A stretch of DNA of 64,000 nt from Coprinellus micaceus (taxonomy: Eukaryota; Basidiomycota; Agaricomycetes; Agaricales; Psathyrellaceae): NCBI GenBank assembly GCA_951394405.1, contig OX596343.1, positions 1,240,001-1,304,000 on the forward strand, given 5' to 3'. Numbering within the stretch: the stretch's first letter is position 1; each line of letters starts with the position of its first letter. A model generated the notes under the pieces. It worked only from the letters and a program-made list of their open reading frames with translations, did no database searches and had not been told where the DNA came from. Below are positions 45,464-57,500 of the stretch, in pieces. Position numbers and translations under genes: made by a program.

Positions 45464-46880
45464 ATGGCCATCCAAGGAAACACTCCCAATGAGCCCCAAC
45501 CATACCCCGCCCACTTCAAACTCGAATCCGTCGTTCGGCCGAACATCCTCGCCTTACATCCCTATCGCTGTGCTCGAGACGACTACTCCGAAGGCATCCT
45601 CCTCGATGCCAACGAGAATGCCCTAGGACACGCTATCGTATCTCAAGGACCCTCCGATGAAACCCACGTCGCGGTGGAAGAGACCCTCGCACTTCCCTTG
45701 CACCGATACCCCGACCCTGTGCACCTCCCCATCAAGGCTAGCATCGCGTCCTTACGTTCCATCCCTGCCCCAGAGAACGTCTTCCTAGGCGTAGGATCCG
45801 ATGAAGTCCTGGACCTCCTTATTCGTATCTTCGTCAAGCCTGGTATATCCAGCACAGGGAACGACAAGATCCTCATCACGCCGCCGACGTATGGCATGTA
45901 CAGTGTCTGTGCGCAGGTGAACGACGTCGACGTCGTCAAGGTGCCTCTACGAGTACGTGAAGAGGATATCGATGGATCAGAGGGTGGGAGGAGCGGGAGG
46001 TTCAGTGTGGACGTCGATGCGGTGAAGAAGGCGGTCATCCGCGAGCAGAGAGAGCTTGGAAATACGATCAAGGTCATCTTCCTCTGTTCTCCAGGAAACC
46101 CCACCGGCACGCTTATCGACCTGGACGCGGTGAAGGAACTGCTGGAGTGGGAGGAGTTCAAGGGAGTAGTCCTCGTCGATGAGGCGTACATCGACTTTGT
46201 GGGTTCGGCTGAGGACACGGACCCTGATGCAGAGATTTACAAGCGGAGTGCTGCTCAGTTCATCGGGAAGTATGATAACGTCGTCATCACCCAGACGCTC
46301 AGCAAGAGCTTTGGGCTCGCTGGTATCCGGTGCGTTTCTCTGTCTGTCTCTATCCAAATTATAGGTGGCTGACCTCTCCTCGCTCAGACTCGGCATCGCC
46401 CTCGCCCCAATCCCCATCGTCCAAATCCTCGCCAATACCAAAGCCCCCTACAACATCTCTGTCCCCACCGCTCACCTCGCATCCAAAGCCCTCTCACCCG
46501 AATCCCTCTCCCTCTGGCGCAAGAACGTCCGCACACTCAAGCTCAACCGCACCTTCCTCGTCTCTTCTCTCATCGTCCTCTCACAATCTATGGTCCCTGA
46601 CTCTCCATCGTCCCTGGGAGTGGGCCCCATCATTGGGTCAAACGACGCCAACTTTGTCTTGGTACGCATCCTCGAACGAGGAGCGAAGGTGGGGGAATTA
46701 AAGCCGGATAGCGCCAGAGCGCAGAAGGTGTACAAGTACCTTGCGGAGGAGGTGGGTGTGGTCGTCAGGTATAGAGGGAATGAGTTGGGGTGTGAGGGCG
46801 CGCTGAGGATTACGGTGGGGACGGAGGAGGAGAATAAGGCTGTCCTGGAGAAGTTGGTTGGGGCGCTGGAGAAGATATGA
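45464..46880 (+). CDS. HIS5: Histidinol-phosphate aminotransferase (histidine biosynthesis)
   Basis: PLP enzyme that converts imidazole-acetol phosphate to L-histidinol phosphate in histidine synthesis. Exon 1 is 45464-46329 and exon 2 is 46388-46880, with an intron at 46330-46387 (GTGCGT to CTCAG) and an intact frame. Landmarks: the N-terminal VRPNILALHPYRCARDDY and LDANENALG; GVGSDEVLDLLIR for cofactor binding; TPPTYGMYSVCAQ; SPGNPTGTLID; LVDEAYIDF (Asp contacts the pyridine N); and TLSKSFGLAGIRLG, which contains the PLP-binding lysine. Length is about 452 residues, somewhat longer than bacterial HisC but normal for fungi. The promoter carries two TGACTC boxes and a TATA box. Confidence 0.93.
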
Positions 46881-47136
46881 AGGGCGATATAGAGGGCAAA
46901 TTTAAAGTGGTCAATGTGTAAGTTAGAGGCTTGGAAGGGTGGAGGGATCTATTGTAACATAAGGAATTTGCTAAACGCACTTTTTGAGCCCCGGCTTGGA
47001 TGCTTGGGATAGGTTCAAGTACAACCGCCAGCATTGTGATGGTTTCGTGAACCCTCGTTCTGATGGCCGCCGTGATGTCGACCCCTCTCCTCGACCATCG
47101 ACTTTCTCTCAGGCCGCTACTCACATTCCGACAATT

Positions 47137-48447
47137 ATGCCACCATTGGCGGGTATTTACTCTCTCTCTCACAGCATGGGGTATACGGAGGATGGGTCGT
47201 TGCAACCCTATGTTGCGGCCAGCATTGGCCCATTGTCGGAAGAACCCCTGTTCTCTGAGAGTTCTAACCACGAGTCTCATGTTCTGCACACCGACAAGGG
47301 AATAGTCCCCTCAGACCCACTTCCCCCACCACCGCTCTCCTTCTCTCCAATCAACCAACTCCCACCAGACGTCCTCCTCCTCGTATTCACCGAACTTCTC
47401 TGGATAAATCTCGCTCTTGCTGCGCCCAACGATGAAGCTGCCAAGTACGCTCTAAATTCCTGCCCTTCGTCCCCCATCCCTCCCATTCTTCTTTCAATGA
47501 AGCACTCCCCTCTTCTCTTCTGCTCCGTCTGTACGCACTGGCGCTCGATCTGCCTATCCAGCGCGACACTATGGTCGAATCTCTACCTCCTCGTTCATCA
47601 CCTCGACTTGAACCTGCCCGATTCAGAAGATGGGACTTCTCGCGCCGCGGCGTCGCGCACTCGCCCTGCCAATGGCTTCGAAGTAGGAAAGGCGAGAGCG
47701 TACCTTACCCGGCTATTCCTCCAGCGGTCGGGGTCAGCCCCGCTCACCCTCTTCCTCAATGGGACAGCCGACGACCGACTCTCCGCTGACCTCCGCGGTA
47801 TGCCCACCGCTCGCATCTTCCACGAATGCGCAGCCCACAAACATAGATGGCGCTCTGTCGATGTGACGGGGGTCAACGATCGAGGGCTGCTCGAGCCTTT
47901 TCTCAATGGCAATCCTGCCCTGGCACTCGAGAGCCTGACGATACACATAAAGCAGGTTGCCGAGGACGAGATTGGGGTTGAAGGCGGGTACGATTGGAGA
48001 TTGTGGTACCTAGAGAGCGGGATGTATACCGTTAGACGCGGTATGGCGAGGGAGCTAGTAGCGGGCTTGGGCGTCAATTACCCAAGATTGCGATACTTCG
48101 AACTTGGGATTAGCGAAGTGAACGTGTTGGTGCTTTACGACATCTTAAATGACCTCGGGGCTTCCTTCGCTGATCCTTCTGGCTCATCCTGCGACTCATT
48201 CAGGGTTGAGAACGAGCAAACCGTTGCGAAGGGTAGCATTGGGCATCAGGAGTTTAGGGCGTGGCAGGGTACCCAAACGAGAGCTTTGGATGCCCTTGTC
48301 CGCGAACTCCCGGCAGGGAAAGGGCGACTGAAGGCGATATGGGTCAAGTGCATCAAAGCGGAGGGTCGGGTGGGGGTGGAACAGCTCGATGTCGATGTGC
48401 AGGACGCGCGAGGCTTCGGACCTGCAAGGTCAGACTGTAGATTTTGA
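47137..48447 (+). CDS. F-box protein
   Basis: Likely SCF adaptor, paralogous to the minus-strand gene at 41979-43094; the pair flanks the histidine gene. The frame is open from 46984 but has its first in-frame ATG at 47137 (MPPLAGIYSLSHSMGY), giving 436 residues. The F-box core is INQLPPDVLLLVFTELLWINLAL, then VCTHWRSICLSSATLWSNLYLLV. The LRR-like part follows (LESLTIHIKQVAEDE, YPRLRYFELGISEVNVLVLYD). It ends with an acidic tail and DARGFGPARSDCRF. An upstream exon with an earlier start cannot be excluded. Target unknown. Confidence 0.75.
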   Translation: MPPLAGIYSLSHSMGYTEDGSLQPYVAASIGPLSEEPLFSESSNHESHVLHTDKGIVPSDPLPPPPLSFSPINQLPPDVLLLVFTELLWINLALAAPNDEAAKYALNSCPSSPIPPILLSMKHSPLLFCSVCTHWRSICLSSATLWSNLYLLVHHLDLNLPDSEDGTSRAAASRTRPANGFEVGKARAYLTRLFLQRSGSAPLTLFLNGTADDRLSADLRGMPTARIFHECAAHKHRWRSVDVTGVNDRGLLEPFLNGNPALALESLTIHIKQVAEDEIGVEGGYDWRLWYLESGMYTVRRGMARELVAGLGVNYPRLRYFELGISEVNVLVLYDILNDLGASFADPSGSSCDSFRVENEQTVAKGSIGHQEFRAWQGTQTRALDALVRELPAGKGRLKAIWVKCIKAEGRVGVEQLDVDVQDARGFGPARSDCRF

Positions 48448-48737
48448 ATATAAATCGAGAAACCCGGTAATCATATTGTACGACGGTGCCCTCCGATTTT
48501 GAGGGAAGTATGTATACGTATCTCTATGGCTAAAACTTACTAATATATTCCTCAGCTGCCTGCGAATTCGAGTCGTTACTACGGGTGGCACGTACGACGA
48601 GACTAAAGATCGCCTGTATCGCCTTCATTCAACCTCAAATTTACCAAGATATCCAGGTGGGGGTTATTGTACATCCATATTATCTCCCTCACCCGTTACT
48701 ACTTTGATAAAAAGTCATGAGAACGATACTGACCTCC

Positions 48738-51700
48738 TCAGCGCGTTACACTTCCAAGGAACTCCCTAATTTCGAACCTCAGCCCGTCTTCCAATTTCCC
48801 ACTCTCAAGGTTGCGCAAGTGGTCGATCAGCTTCGACATACCCGGGTCAAGCACAAACAAGGATGACAGAGTCCCCCACCACACCACCTTGCCCATGTTT
48901 TTGAGGGCATCGATCCATGGACCCGACCCGATGGCCTCGCCAAAGCTTCCAAACGATATCCCTCCCTCCGACTCGGAGTTGATGCCGTCCAAGAGAGTGG
49001 CGAGGGAGATGTCGAAAACGAAGTTAGAGACATGCTCCTTGGTACTTTTCTCCACCTCTTCGTCGCCCTGTCCCTCTTCTAGGAAAGCGGCGAGACGCCC
49101 CGAGAGGCCTTGAAGTCGAGGCTTGAAGACATTAGCTGACCCATTGGCCGCAAGATGAGGGTTTTTGCTCAGCTTGAGGAAGGAGTGGACGCTGCGTAAA
49201 GCCAAGATGCCTTGCTCCGACTCCATTATTTCCTCGCCACCCTCTCGCTCCAACGTTTCAAAGGCGAGGTCCAAGGCGCCAGAGTCGGCCGCAATGCTGA
49301 GCGCAGGAACGACACCCGGCTTCCCTTCCCCGGCGGCCCTAGCCCCCACGACCACGCCTGCCTCCGAGGCAGCCACCGCACCCAACAGGAAGCTAGTGAA
49401 CCTCCGGAAGACCTGCGTCAACGACAACCTCGGGTCGTATCTCTTCTTCTTCTTACCCTTCTTGCCTTTACCTTTACCCTTCCCATTGTCCTTCGGTTCG
49501 ACGAGCTGTTCTACATGCTTCTTCACAATCTCCTTCACCGACTCGACGTCCGAGGAAGACAGGCCGACACCTTCCTCATCATGGCCTTCGTCCCGACCTA
49601 CGATAACTTCATTACCCGCAACGAGAAGCCCAAGCAGCGGTGACGTGGATGCCTCCGCATCGTGGTATTCGTCGTCGTACACCCTGACAAGCGAGGGTAC
49701 GATGCTTGGCTTGAGCGAAATAAGGGAGGGAAGGCAGACTGGGTATCCTGATGCGAGTTTGAAAAGAGTCTCGCCGCCATTGATGACGGGATACCTGTCC
49801 CAGTCGTCACCGACGACACCGTCCTGAATAATGGAGGCGTGAAGTGCCTTCAACAGTGCGGGGGCACCGAAGAATGCCGTCCGAACGTTGAGAAGGTGGG
49901 TATCGCGGGTAGACATGCTTTCTTCCTCCTCCGAGCGATTCCTCGAATCCTTTAAACGGTCCACGATAGACGAGAAGATATCGACCACTTGGAGAGTTTC
50001 CGTCGCGTCCGACTCTTGGTCTCCATCGCCCGAGTTGTTCGCCACTTTGTCGACCAAGTAAAGAAGGGCTCCGCCGAGATAAAAGGCTATGCCAAGCACG
50101 AGACTGCTCCTAGTCGCACCGAGGATCTGGTATGGAGAAGGGGGCATAGGACACGCTAGTAGGGCCTCCACGGCTTCTATGAGGGGTCTGTATCCGGGGC
50201 TAGAAGGATCCGTGTTCTCATACGGGACGAAAGATTCCAACGCACACTCGAGGGTGGTTCGGTTGTCCTTGAGATATGCCGAGAGTAGAGCTGTCGCAAT
50301 GAGGGTGCGGAAGGATGGGAGAATTGGAGCAATGTATCGCGTGAGCTCAGCAGCTGAGGTTATTGTACTGGGAATAAGGCGTCAATCAGTTTCATGCGAC
50401 GAAAATGGTGTCAGGAAATGCGAGCTCACTCTTCATATCGTCTATCCGCAGCCACCTCTTCCACCTGCCTCTTCTCCACCGCCTTCTTACACTCCTCCCT
50501 CCCCAACGCCACCTCGCTCAAATCATCGTATCCCTTCTCCTCCGGCTTCTCTATCGCTAGGGCCTCCACTAATGCCTTGCCCACCTCATCTTTCGCGACA
50601 ACCTCCTTCCACTCCTCCAGTGGGTTCTCCCGACCAAACCCAGTCAAACGATTCATCAACTCTTTAACTTGAACAAGCGAATGCACGTCCCCGTCGGACA
50701 ACAGGGCCCCAACCAGCTTGGGAAGATACTCGTTCTTGTACCCAAGGTCCGTATCAACGTCCTCGCCCCACAAGAGTGCTCGAACACCCTGGACGGCCGT
50801 CCTCCATTCTCCCGCGTCCCCACCTCCCTTCTCCAGCTCTTCCATTAAGCCCCGCATGATCTCATTCAGCCTCGTAAACCCTCCCGCGTCGACAACACCT
50901 TTCTCAACTTGGTGGAAAGGGTCCCATGTTGGAGTGTAACGTCCTCCCTCAGGCAGGAGTGCGGCGAAGAAACCTGCAGAGGCGGTTGGAACGACCGGAC
51001 GGAGACCGGCGGCGATGAGGGTGAGGCCACGAGGGTAGTTGTACACGACCTGGGCGAGGAGGTCACTTGCGCTCGGTGCAGCACCAGGGAAGTTGAGAGC
51101 GGCGATAGTACTGGAAACAAGGATATCGTCGACGATGCGGTCCTTGAGGATTGAGATGATGGTGGGCTTCTCCACGGCCTCCGCGTCCTCATCGGCTGGT
51201 TCCGACGATACATCGCCAGTATCTTCCTCCTCCTCGACGTCTCCGTCGTCCTTGAGGATATTGCAGATTAAGTTCAGAGTTTCCCCGACAACCTTGGGGC
51301 TCGACAAATCCCGTATTACGAGTGCAAGCTGGGAGAAGACGTCCGGAATAGTGAGAGCTTTGACTATTTCCTTTCGCAGAGGTTCGGAAAGATCTGCAGT
51401 GTAGGACTCGACGAGACTTGAGAGTGTTGACGCGGCTAGGGCGCGAGAGCCTGTGGGGGCGCTAGCGTTGGTGAGGAGTTGTATGAGTCGAGGGAGGATA
51501 CCGCCTTCGAAGAGATGGCTGCCGAACCCTTGGTCCTGTTCAAGGATACCCTGGACGCTGTTCTGGAAGGTGGACGCAGTGGTAAGCTTGCAGACAACGG
51601 ACAGAATCCAGACGTGACTTACGAGAATCGAAACGGCTGTCTCTGGAGCTTCGTTCGGTCCTATCATCCGGAGAACGAAGTCGACGAGGCCTCCCTTCAC

Positions 51701-52907
51701 GGCGGCTTGTCGCACTGAGGGATACACGACATCAAGCCGCCGAACAACACCCAACTTAACGCCCAGCTCGACAGCGGTGTTCTCCTCACCCCAAACCTTC
51801 TTGAACCCCTGTATCACAACGTTGTCATCCTCGTCTTGGGTGGTAAAAATGTCGAAGACACCGGGGAAGTGGGTATCCGTATCCCAACGCGCGATATGGC
51901 ACACGAGCGCTTTAGCGAACGTCACATGGGCGCTGAGGAACCCATCTGGGACCTCTGCAGATTCCAAAAAATAGAGGGTTGAAGACGCGATAGTCACGTC
52001 GTCGTCGTCGAGCCGCTCGATCAAGGTGTTGAGCGCCAGTTCCCGAAGCTCCGTCGAATCGAGGTCCACGACTTCTCCCGCTATCTTCTCCGCGTGGATG
52101 TGCACCTGCTGTATACACGACACAGCGACCTTCCTGCACTCGGCATCGGCCACGCGGCAAGCGTAGAGGGCGAAGTCCAGTGCACCGGCCTTGAATGCGA
52201 GGGCGCGGATATTGTCGTGGCCGAACATGAGGATGGATTGGAGTGCTTCGGTGACGTAGAGGTGTCTATTGGGCGAATCGGTATGGGTTATAGTGTCGGT
52301 CGTGCTGGCAGGGACGTTGAAAAGAGTGGTCTTGAAGAGCTCGAACACTTGGGTCCGCAGTGCGTCGTCCTGGTCAGTGTCTTCGACGATCGTCTCGATG
52401 GATTGGGGCAAGTAGAATCGATTGCCCGAGGGGCCCTCAGCCAGGAGTAGGCCGACCAGGTCCTTGACGAACGGCCTCGCAGCGGCACGGCTCTGTTCGC
52501 CCACGGCGAGAAGCTTCCAGATAAGCTCGACGAAGGCTGCACGTCGCTCTGGGGAGGGGGCGTTCTTAGTGAGCTCGAAGATGTAAGGAATCTTGGGGTT
52601 CAGGTACTCTGTTGCTAGTTCTTCCTTCAGTTGGATGGTGTTGCCGAGGATTTCAATGGCCTGGGGTTCGGGTAGGTGAATTCAACGTCACCTGTGCGAG
52701 TATGAACTACGTAAAAATGAGACGTACCTCGTCGAACTTTTCCGTTTCGTCCGCCTTCAATTGCTCAAGCAAGCGGGGAATCTCTTCAGGAGTAGCACAC
52801 TTGTAGGGGTCGTCCTCCCCGTTGAGTTCGTCGATGTCGACATCGAAGTCAGAGTCGGATGCCTGAACATCCGAGTCGGAATCGCATCTTTCTTCAGAAT
52901 CAGACAT
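48738..52907 (-). CDS. Large ARM/HEAT-like repeat protein, unknown function
   Basis: About 1,260 residues. The start is ATG at 52907 (MSDSEERCDSDSDVQASDSD), an acidic N-terminus. Introns at 52660-52727 (GTACGT to CCCCAG), near 51585-51645 (GTAAGT to CTTCCAG) and near 50250-50440 keep the frame. The rest is mostly helical with repeated helix pairs, such as FELTKNAPSPERRAAFVELIWKLL and LPRLIQLLTNASAPTGSRALAAST, as in ARM/HEAT solenoids. There are acidic and Lys-rich linkers (DDGDVEEEEDTGDV; GKGKGKKGKKKKRYD). No catalytic motif was found. I do not recognise the family; it could be a scaffold or chaperone-type protein. The 5' end faces the element at 53691-54453. Confidence 0.72.
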
Positions 52908-53690
52908 GGGTTACAGTGTTGAGCGGTGGGTGTCGGTTCGAGGAGGGAAAGAACCACGACCCGACGAGTTCGTCCCTCCGAGTCGGCCTTTTCAGTCTCA
53001 CCGATTCGGGCGATGACGAGCACATTCAACGGACAGCCTCTGTCGCAGACGATGGTGCCTTTCGCTAGGACAAGGTGAGACATGCCAAGCCTCGATTTGA
53101 GGGAGGAGGTGGCGGGATAGTAGCATCCGATTTGGGCCCCACCAATTCCAAGCATTCCGCGTGTCATATCCCAGGAACACTGACATTGTGCCTATCACCT
53201 GGCTGTCCAAGTGCCAGGTCCTATTTCGATAGGAAACTCTTGCGATCCTACGGAATGGAGCTCGAGACAAGAGAGCGGCGAGCGCCCATCTTACGAGGTG
53301 CCCAAGGAACCGGAAACAGGAGGGTACCGACAGGGTGATCGACTCTTTTTTGTTAGGAACGGGGTGACCTCAACTAGCGCAGAGCTGTCCCAAACAGGCC
53401 ACAGGGTGTAGGGCCGGGTTTGAAAGAAACGATAGGACTTCGACGTGGATCGTAGGGGTTTGTGCAACGGGCGCTTAAGTACGTGGTGGTCGAAACCTGG
53501 GGCAAAGCTGGAAAGGGCTGATGCTCGAATCTTGGATCCTTTGAAGGCACTGAGAATCCTGTCAATGCCTTGTTTAGGGGACAGAGAGAATGTACAACGT
53601 AGGCTCTTATCTCGCGAGGGGTGGATTAGTTCGGATCTAGCCGCGACTCGACAAAACTTGAAGTTAAGAGGAAAAATGGGGGGACCCCGG
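52908..53690. other. Intergenic stretch
   Basis: No gene supported. It includes the promoter of the large ARM-like gene and ends at the left terminus of the inverted-repeat element. Confidence 0.45.
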
Positions 53691-54453
53691 TAGGGCTCCA
53701 ACCATATACTATACGATACCCTATTAATAGGGTACTATCCTATCCCTATCCCTATCCCTATAACCCATTTTTGTCGGCTGCATAGTATATGGTATTTATA
53801 CTATAATACGGGGTGTATAGGGTTGTTAGTTACAGCCCAGTTATTGAGTGCTGCAGTGACTTACTGCTGCTGGGGTGTGTCCGCTCCAGCTATAAGGGTT
53901 CGCCCAATTTGCCCCGCCCCTTCCTTCATGGCCTCTGAGGCACCAGGAGCGGATTTCCATAGTAGTTGTCAGGTGACTACACACACAAACTCAAGGCGCC
54001 TAAACTCGCTGGCAGCGAACCTCCCTCTTGCTAAAATAATGGCCACACTCATGAGACTGTGTTTGCCAATATCCCAATTCCCGGTGACAACGGCAAAAGA
54101 GTGGGAGGTTTTTGACGAGCGCCTAAATGCATCGCTCTTCTCACATGTTGGAGCCCAAATAACGAATAACCCATTTGGAACACGAATAAAGTTGGAAAAT
54201 GGTGTACACATGTGTTCCATGGTTGCTATCTAACTACACACAAGATTACGGCCTCCGGGACCCTTGTTTTCGAAGAAAAATGGATGTGCCGGAGGAGGGC
54301 GAGTGGCGGCGTGAGCAACATGTGACCGATCTCAGCGCCAACAGCACAACCCTATCCCTATCCCTCTTTATAGGTATTAATACCCTATACTACCCTATAC
54401 CCTATCCCTATATGGCCCGACCCGTATAGGGATAGTATATGGTTGGAGCCCTA
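53691..54453. mobile_element. Non-autonomous inverted-repeat element (hAT-like MITE), 763 bp
   Basis: It is bounded by perfect 22-bp terminal inverted repeats starting TAGGGCTCCAACCATATACT (53691-53712 and the complement at 54432-54453). Just inside both ends are runs of the motif CCCTATC and other TATACC-rich sequence. No transposase frame is visible; the one longer frame (53823-54233) has no known motif. The flanks (GACCCCGG and GGTCACCC) are not a clear target duplication. The ends match the shorter element at 57501-57610, which does have an 8-bp duplication. Hence the hAT-like assignment is by relation and by the TAGGG end. Confidence 0.7.
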
Positions 54454-54508
54454 GGTCACCCCGGGGTGCGGGGAGGGGTAGGAATAAGGATGGGGAGCAA
54501 AAGGATGG

Positions 54509-54612
54509 TGACGAGAGTGGGATTCGAACCCACGCCCTTTCGGACCAGATGTAATGGACGTAGAACGTCCTGATCCTTAGTCTGGCGCCTTAGACCGCTC
54601 GGCCATCTCGCC
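54509..54612 (-). tRNA. tRNA-Leu(AAG) with 24-nt intron
   Basis: The acceptor stem GGCGAGA pairs with TCTCGTC. The D-arm (TGGCCGAGCGGTCTAAGG) is also the A box, and GGTTCGAATCC is the B box. The anticodon stem CCAGA/TCTGG encloses the loop CTAAGG...A, with anticodon AAG. A 24-nt intron (54551-54574) follows the base after the anticodon and contains the small hairpin GGACG-TTCTA-CGTCC. The variable arm is that of a type II tRNA. A TTTT run follows about 6 bp downstream. Confidence 0.93.
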
Positions 54613-54897
54613 CTGTGGCAGGAGGAGAAGAAAGAACATGACGAGGGCCGCGGGCGAGCGGAGCCTAAACATTAGTTCCCACGATTGCTTCCGCTCCTGT
54701 TGAATCCCAAACAGGAACCCCTACAACCCGAACCTATTTCCGGCTAATTGTCCCTTCCTCCCATTCCAGTCCTTTGCGCGAGCTCCTTGGGCTATAAAGA
54801 GTCGAACTTCTGGGAGCAACGACATTTCCATTCTTCCTTTCCTTCCTCCATCTCCCCCTCACAACCCCGAGTCACCACTCGATATCTATCCAGGAGG

Positions 54898-56136
54898 ATG
54901 AGGCTCTCCCCCAAGTTCGTTTTGCTCGCGGCGGCGACTTCGCCATTCATCGAAGGAGCGTATGGCTGGGGTGCAGCAGGTATGTTGAATTTGGCCCATT
55001 AATGACCCTTCTGACCGCGTACAGGCCATGAAATTGTCGCCACGATTGCCCAAATTCACCTCCTTCCCAGTACCCTCCGCGTCATCTGCGACCTCCTCGG
55101 CGTTGTACCAGCCGATGACTCCGAAGCTACCCTCCGCCAGCAATGTCACATCTCCTCCGTTGCTACATGGGCCGATCGAGACAAGTACAGGATGCGCTGG
55201 TCTGCACCGTTGCACTACGTTGGCGCGGTAGACGACCACCCCAGGGGTACGTGCCTGTTCCCGGGCGAAGGTGGCTGGGCGGGGTCGAAGGGGATCAACG
55301 TGCTCGACGGAATCAAGAACACTACGCACATCCTCGCAGACTGGAGTGGTGTCTCCGAGCACGCTTCTACTTCCCTTACCCCTAGTCGAACCAGCCGCCT
55401 ACCCCTCCCAGGTCCACTCGAGATCGAAGCCTTCAAGTTCCTCGTACACTTTGTCGGGGACATGCACCAGCCCCTGCACCTGACGGGACGGGACCGCGGT
55501 GGGAACAGCCAGAAAGTCTACTTTGAGAACCGCCAGACGAACCTTCACAGCGCATGGGACACCGCGATCCTGACGCGTCTCATCCGCACCGTGCCCTCCA
55601 ACTACTCGCGACCTCTCCCCGACATGCCTGACACTCCTTCTTCTCAAGTCGAGATGTCGTTGCGGCACGCGATATACGACCCCCTGATTCGGAGGGTGAT
55701 GTGGGAGGGTGTCGAGGGCGTTTGGGCGGAGGACGTCAACGAATGGCTTACGTGCCCTGCCATCGCCGTGAACCCCAACGGACCCCCTCAGCCGTCTACC
55801 ATGAATATCCTAGCGTCGGCGCTCACGTCCCCCTCCAAACTCGTCAACGCCATCTCATCGGCGTTCAAAGAGAGGATCGAGATCCAGCCAGACGGTCCCC
55901 TTGTGTGCCCGTACTACTGGAGCGTCCCCCTCCATAAACTCAACTGCGAGTACGTTTGGCCGAGTGTTCTGAACTTGCAGAGCGCGCCAAGGCCGCGGAA
56001 GTACCCTACCCTCGATACCCCCGAGTATATGGCCGCGCTCGACAAGAACCTCATCCTTGAGAGGCTCGTTGCGCAGGGTGGTCTGCGGTTGGCCGGGATC
56101 CTGAATTTCTTGTTTGCGGATCCCAACGAAGCGTAA
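54898..56136 (+). CDS. S1/P1-type zinc nuclease (secreted)
   Basis: Extracellular single-strand-specific nuclease and 3'-nucleotidase of the S1/P1 family. The ATG at 54898 opens a signal peptide (MRLSPKFVLLAAATSPFIEG), cleaved so that mature Trp1 (WGAAGHEIVA) can bind zinc. The intron at 54980-55024 joins GCAGCAG to GCCATGAA. Other zinc ligand motifs are visible: WADRDKYRMRWSAPLHYV, FLVHFVGDMHQPLHL and NLHSAWDTAIL. A further short intron is likely between ILADWSG and LEIEAFKFL (about 55340-55415), since the residues between them are not family-like, although the frame stays open. The end is GILNFLFADPNEA. A likely TATA box (CTATAAAG) lies about 105 bp upstream. Confidence 0.9.
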
Positions 56137-56874
56137 TTGCTGTTGCCTAGTATAAGGCTTGATCCTTACGAGGCGGTCTTGCCTTTCCCGATCTGGGGAC
56201 CGTTACATTTCCTACTACAGGGACGGAGTGCTGCGACGGCACTACCCCCTAAGTTCGCTCGATTGAGACAATACACGGACACTGCTATATTGTGATGTCT
56301 CCGCTCTCAGAGGATATATGTATTTTTAGTTTCGCTCTTGGTATTTCTGCATACATAGTCTACACCCTGGATACTCGTGTTTTTATTCTGTAACTACGAT
56401 AGCTTTCTCGTTTCTGGAGTCCTAGTGCTCGCTCGCTCTTCCGCCGCGGTGTTACATACTTACTGGCACGATTCTCCGCTCTTAACGTCGACGCACGTTT
56501 ACGTTCATGATCCTCTAAGACGTTTGAGACGTTAATGGCCCTCTGGGGTAAGGTGGACCAATGCACATTCGCAGTCCTAGTACGCATCCTATAGGCGTTA
56601 GGAATGGTGATACGTATGTAAGCCAACTGTGTCGAGGTTACGATGTACTTCCCTGTAGAGGCTTTTGACCGATAGCACCCGTTCTTGCCGTTCTCGAGGC
56701 GTACGAATCCGGAAGTTCTCGCACTATTTTCAGCCAGCGCTCGTCCCGTGCACGTGCGTGCGTCCTCAGATACCGCTCTTCAAGCCTCCGTCGATTCTTT
56801 GGTTGACTTCACCACTCCCGCTCCCCACCCCGCGCATTCTACCGCCTCCCCTGCGCACCACTCCCGCTGGTGAT
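56137..56874. other. Intergenic stretch
   Basis: No gene supported. The first 250 bp are A/T-rich and probably the nuclease 3' end; the rest leads into the tRNA-like gene. Confidence 0.45.
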
Positions 56875-57022
56875 GGTGATACGGCCGAGCGGCCTAAGGC
56901 GCCAGACTAGGGAGGAGGCCAGGACGTCTCGGGACGCGACCAACCACCAGTTGCTCTCCTTCGGGGAGCAGCGATCTAGTCTGAAAAGGTACGGGTTGAA
57001 GGTTCGAACCCCCCTCTCATCA
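56875..57022 (+). ncRNA. tRNA-Leu-like gene with a long structured insert (degenerate)
   Basis: The left end GGTGATA-CG-GCCGAGCGGCCTAAGGCG is aligned base for base with the tRNA-Leu genes nearby, which keeps an A box. The right end GGTTCGAACCCCCC-TCTCATC keeps a B box and a mostly complementary acceptor arm (one mismatch, one wobble). In between, the anticodon arm (CCAGACTAG) is followed by about 70 extra bases before CTAGTCTG. This insert contains a 7-bp hairpin, GCTCTCC-TTC-GGGGAGC. The T-stem pairs poorly. A TTTTT run lies near 57034. It could be a decayed tRNA with a large intron, or a Pol III-transcribed tRNA-derived RNA. Anticodon not assigned. Confidence 0.5.
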
Positions 57023-57334
57023 ATAATTCCCTTGTTTTTCATGTTTCTGAGGAGACTTTGAGGTATCTATGGGCACCACTGTGCGGTATGGTGGAAGGAA
57101 TGGGAGGAGAACTGGCTGGAACGGGAAAAGCGGAGGGTGGGTGAGAAAAGTCGTCTAAGCGCCCACCAGACGACCTAAACGTCCTATCACCCACACATTA
57201 ACCCCCTCTCCATTCCCGAAGCAACGGAACAACCTCCAAAGACCCTTCCCCCCGAAGAAAAGAAATAAGCGCCGAAAGGCGATCGGCGGTTCGGGCCGGC
57301 GCCTATAAAGCGCTAAACGAGAATGAAAGACAAG

Positions 57335-57414
57335 GGCGAGATGGCCGAGCGGTCTAAGGCGCTAGAATCAGGATCTAGTACGAAAGTGCGTGGGTTCGAA
57401 TCCCACTCTCGTCA
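57335..57414 (+). tRNA. tRNA-Leu(CAG)
   Basis: Acceptor stem GGCGAGA/TCTCGTC, D-arm and T-arm like the AAG isoacceptors, anticodon stem CTAGA/TCTAG, loop ATCAGGA with anticodon CAG. A type II variable arm (TACGAAAGTGC) is present, there is no intron, and a TTTTT terminator lies at 57419-57423. Confidence 0.92.
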
Positions 57415-57500
57415 TAGCTTTTTGGTTCACAGTGTATTTGTATCTTGTTTTTCGGAGGTTCGAGTGACGACTCACGAGTGAGTCGGAGTCACCGTCGCGG

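Noticed and set aside
46984..47136. N-terminal extension of the F-box frame before 47137
   Set aside because: It has no ATG start; the residues before MPPLAGIYSL are not family-like.
53720..53770. Telomere-like (TATCCC) repeats as an internal telomere
   Set aside because: The short runs are confined to the inside of the two inverted-repeat elements.
53691..54453. Tc1/mariner element with TA duplication
   Set aside because: The TA could be read as a target duplication, but the sister element at 57501 has a clear 8-bp duplication outside the TA, so TA belongs to the terminus.
56875..57022. tRNA-Pro(AGG) with intron
   Set aside because: The loop could be read as AGG, but the body is a type II leucine tRNA and the anticodon stem does not close, so no anticodon is assigned.
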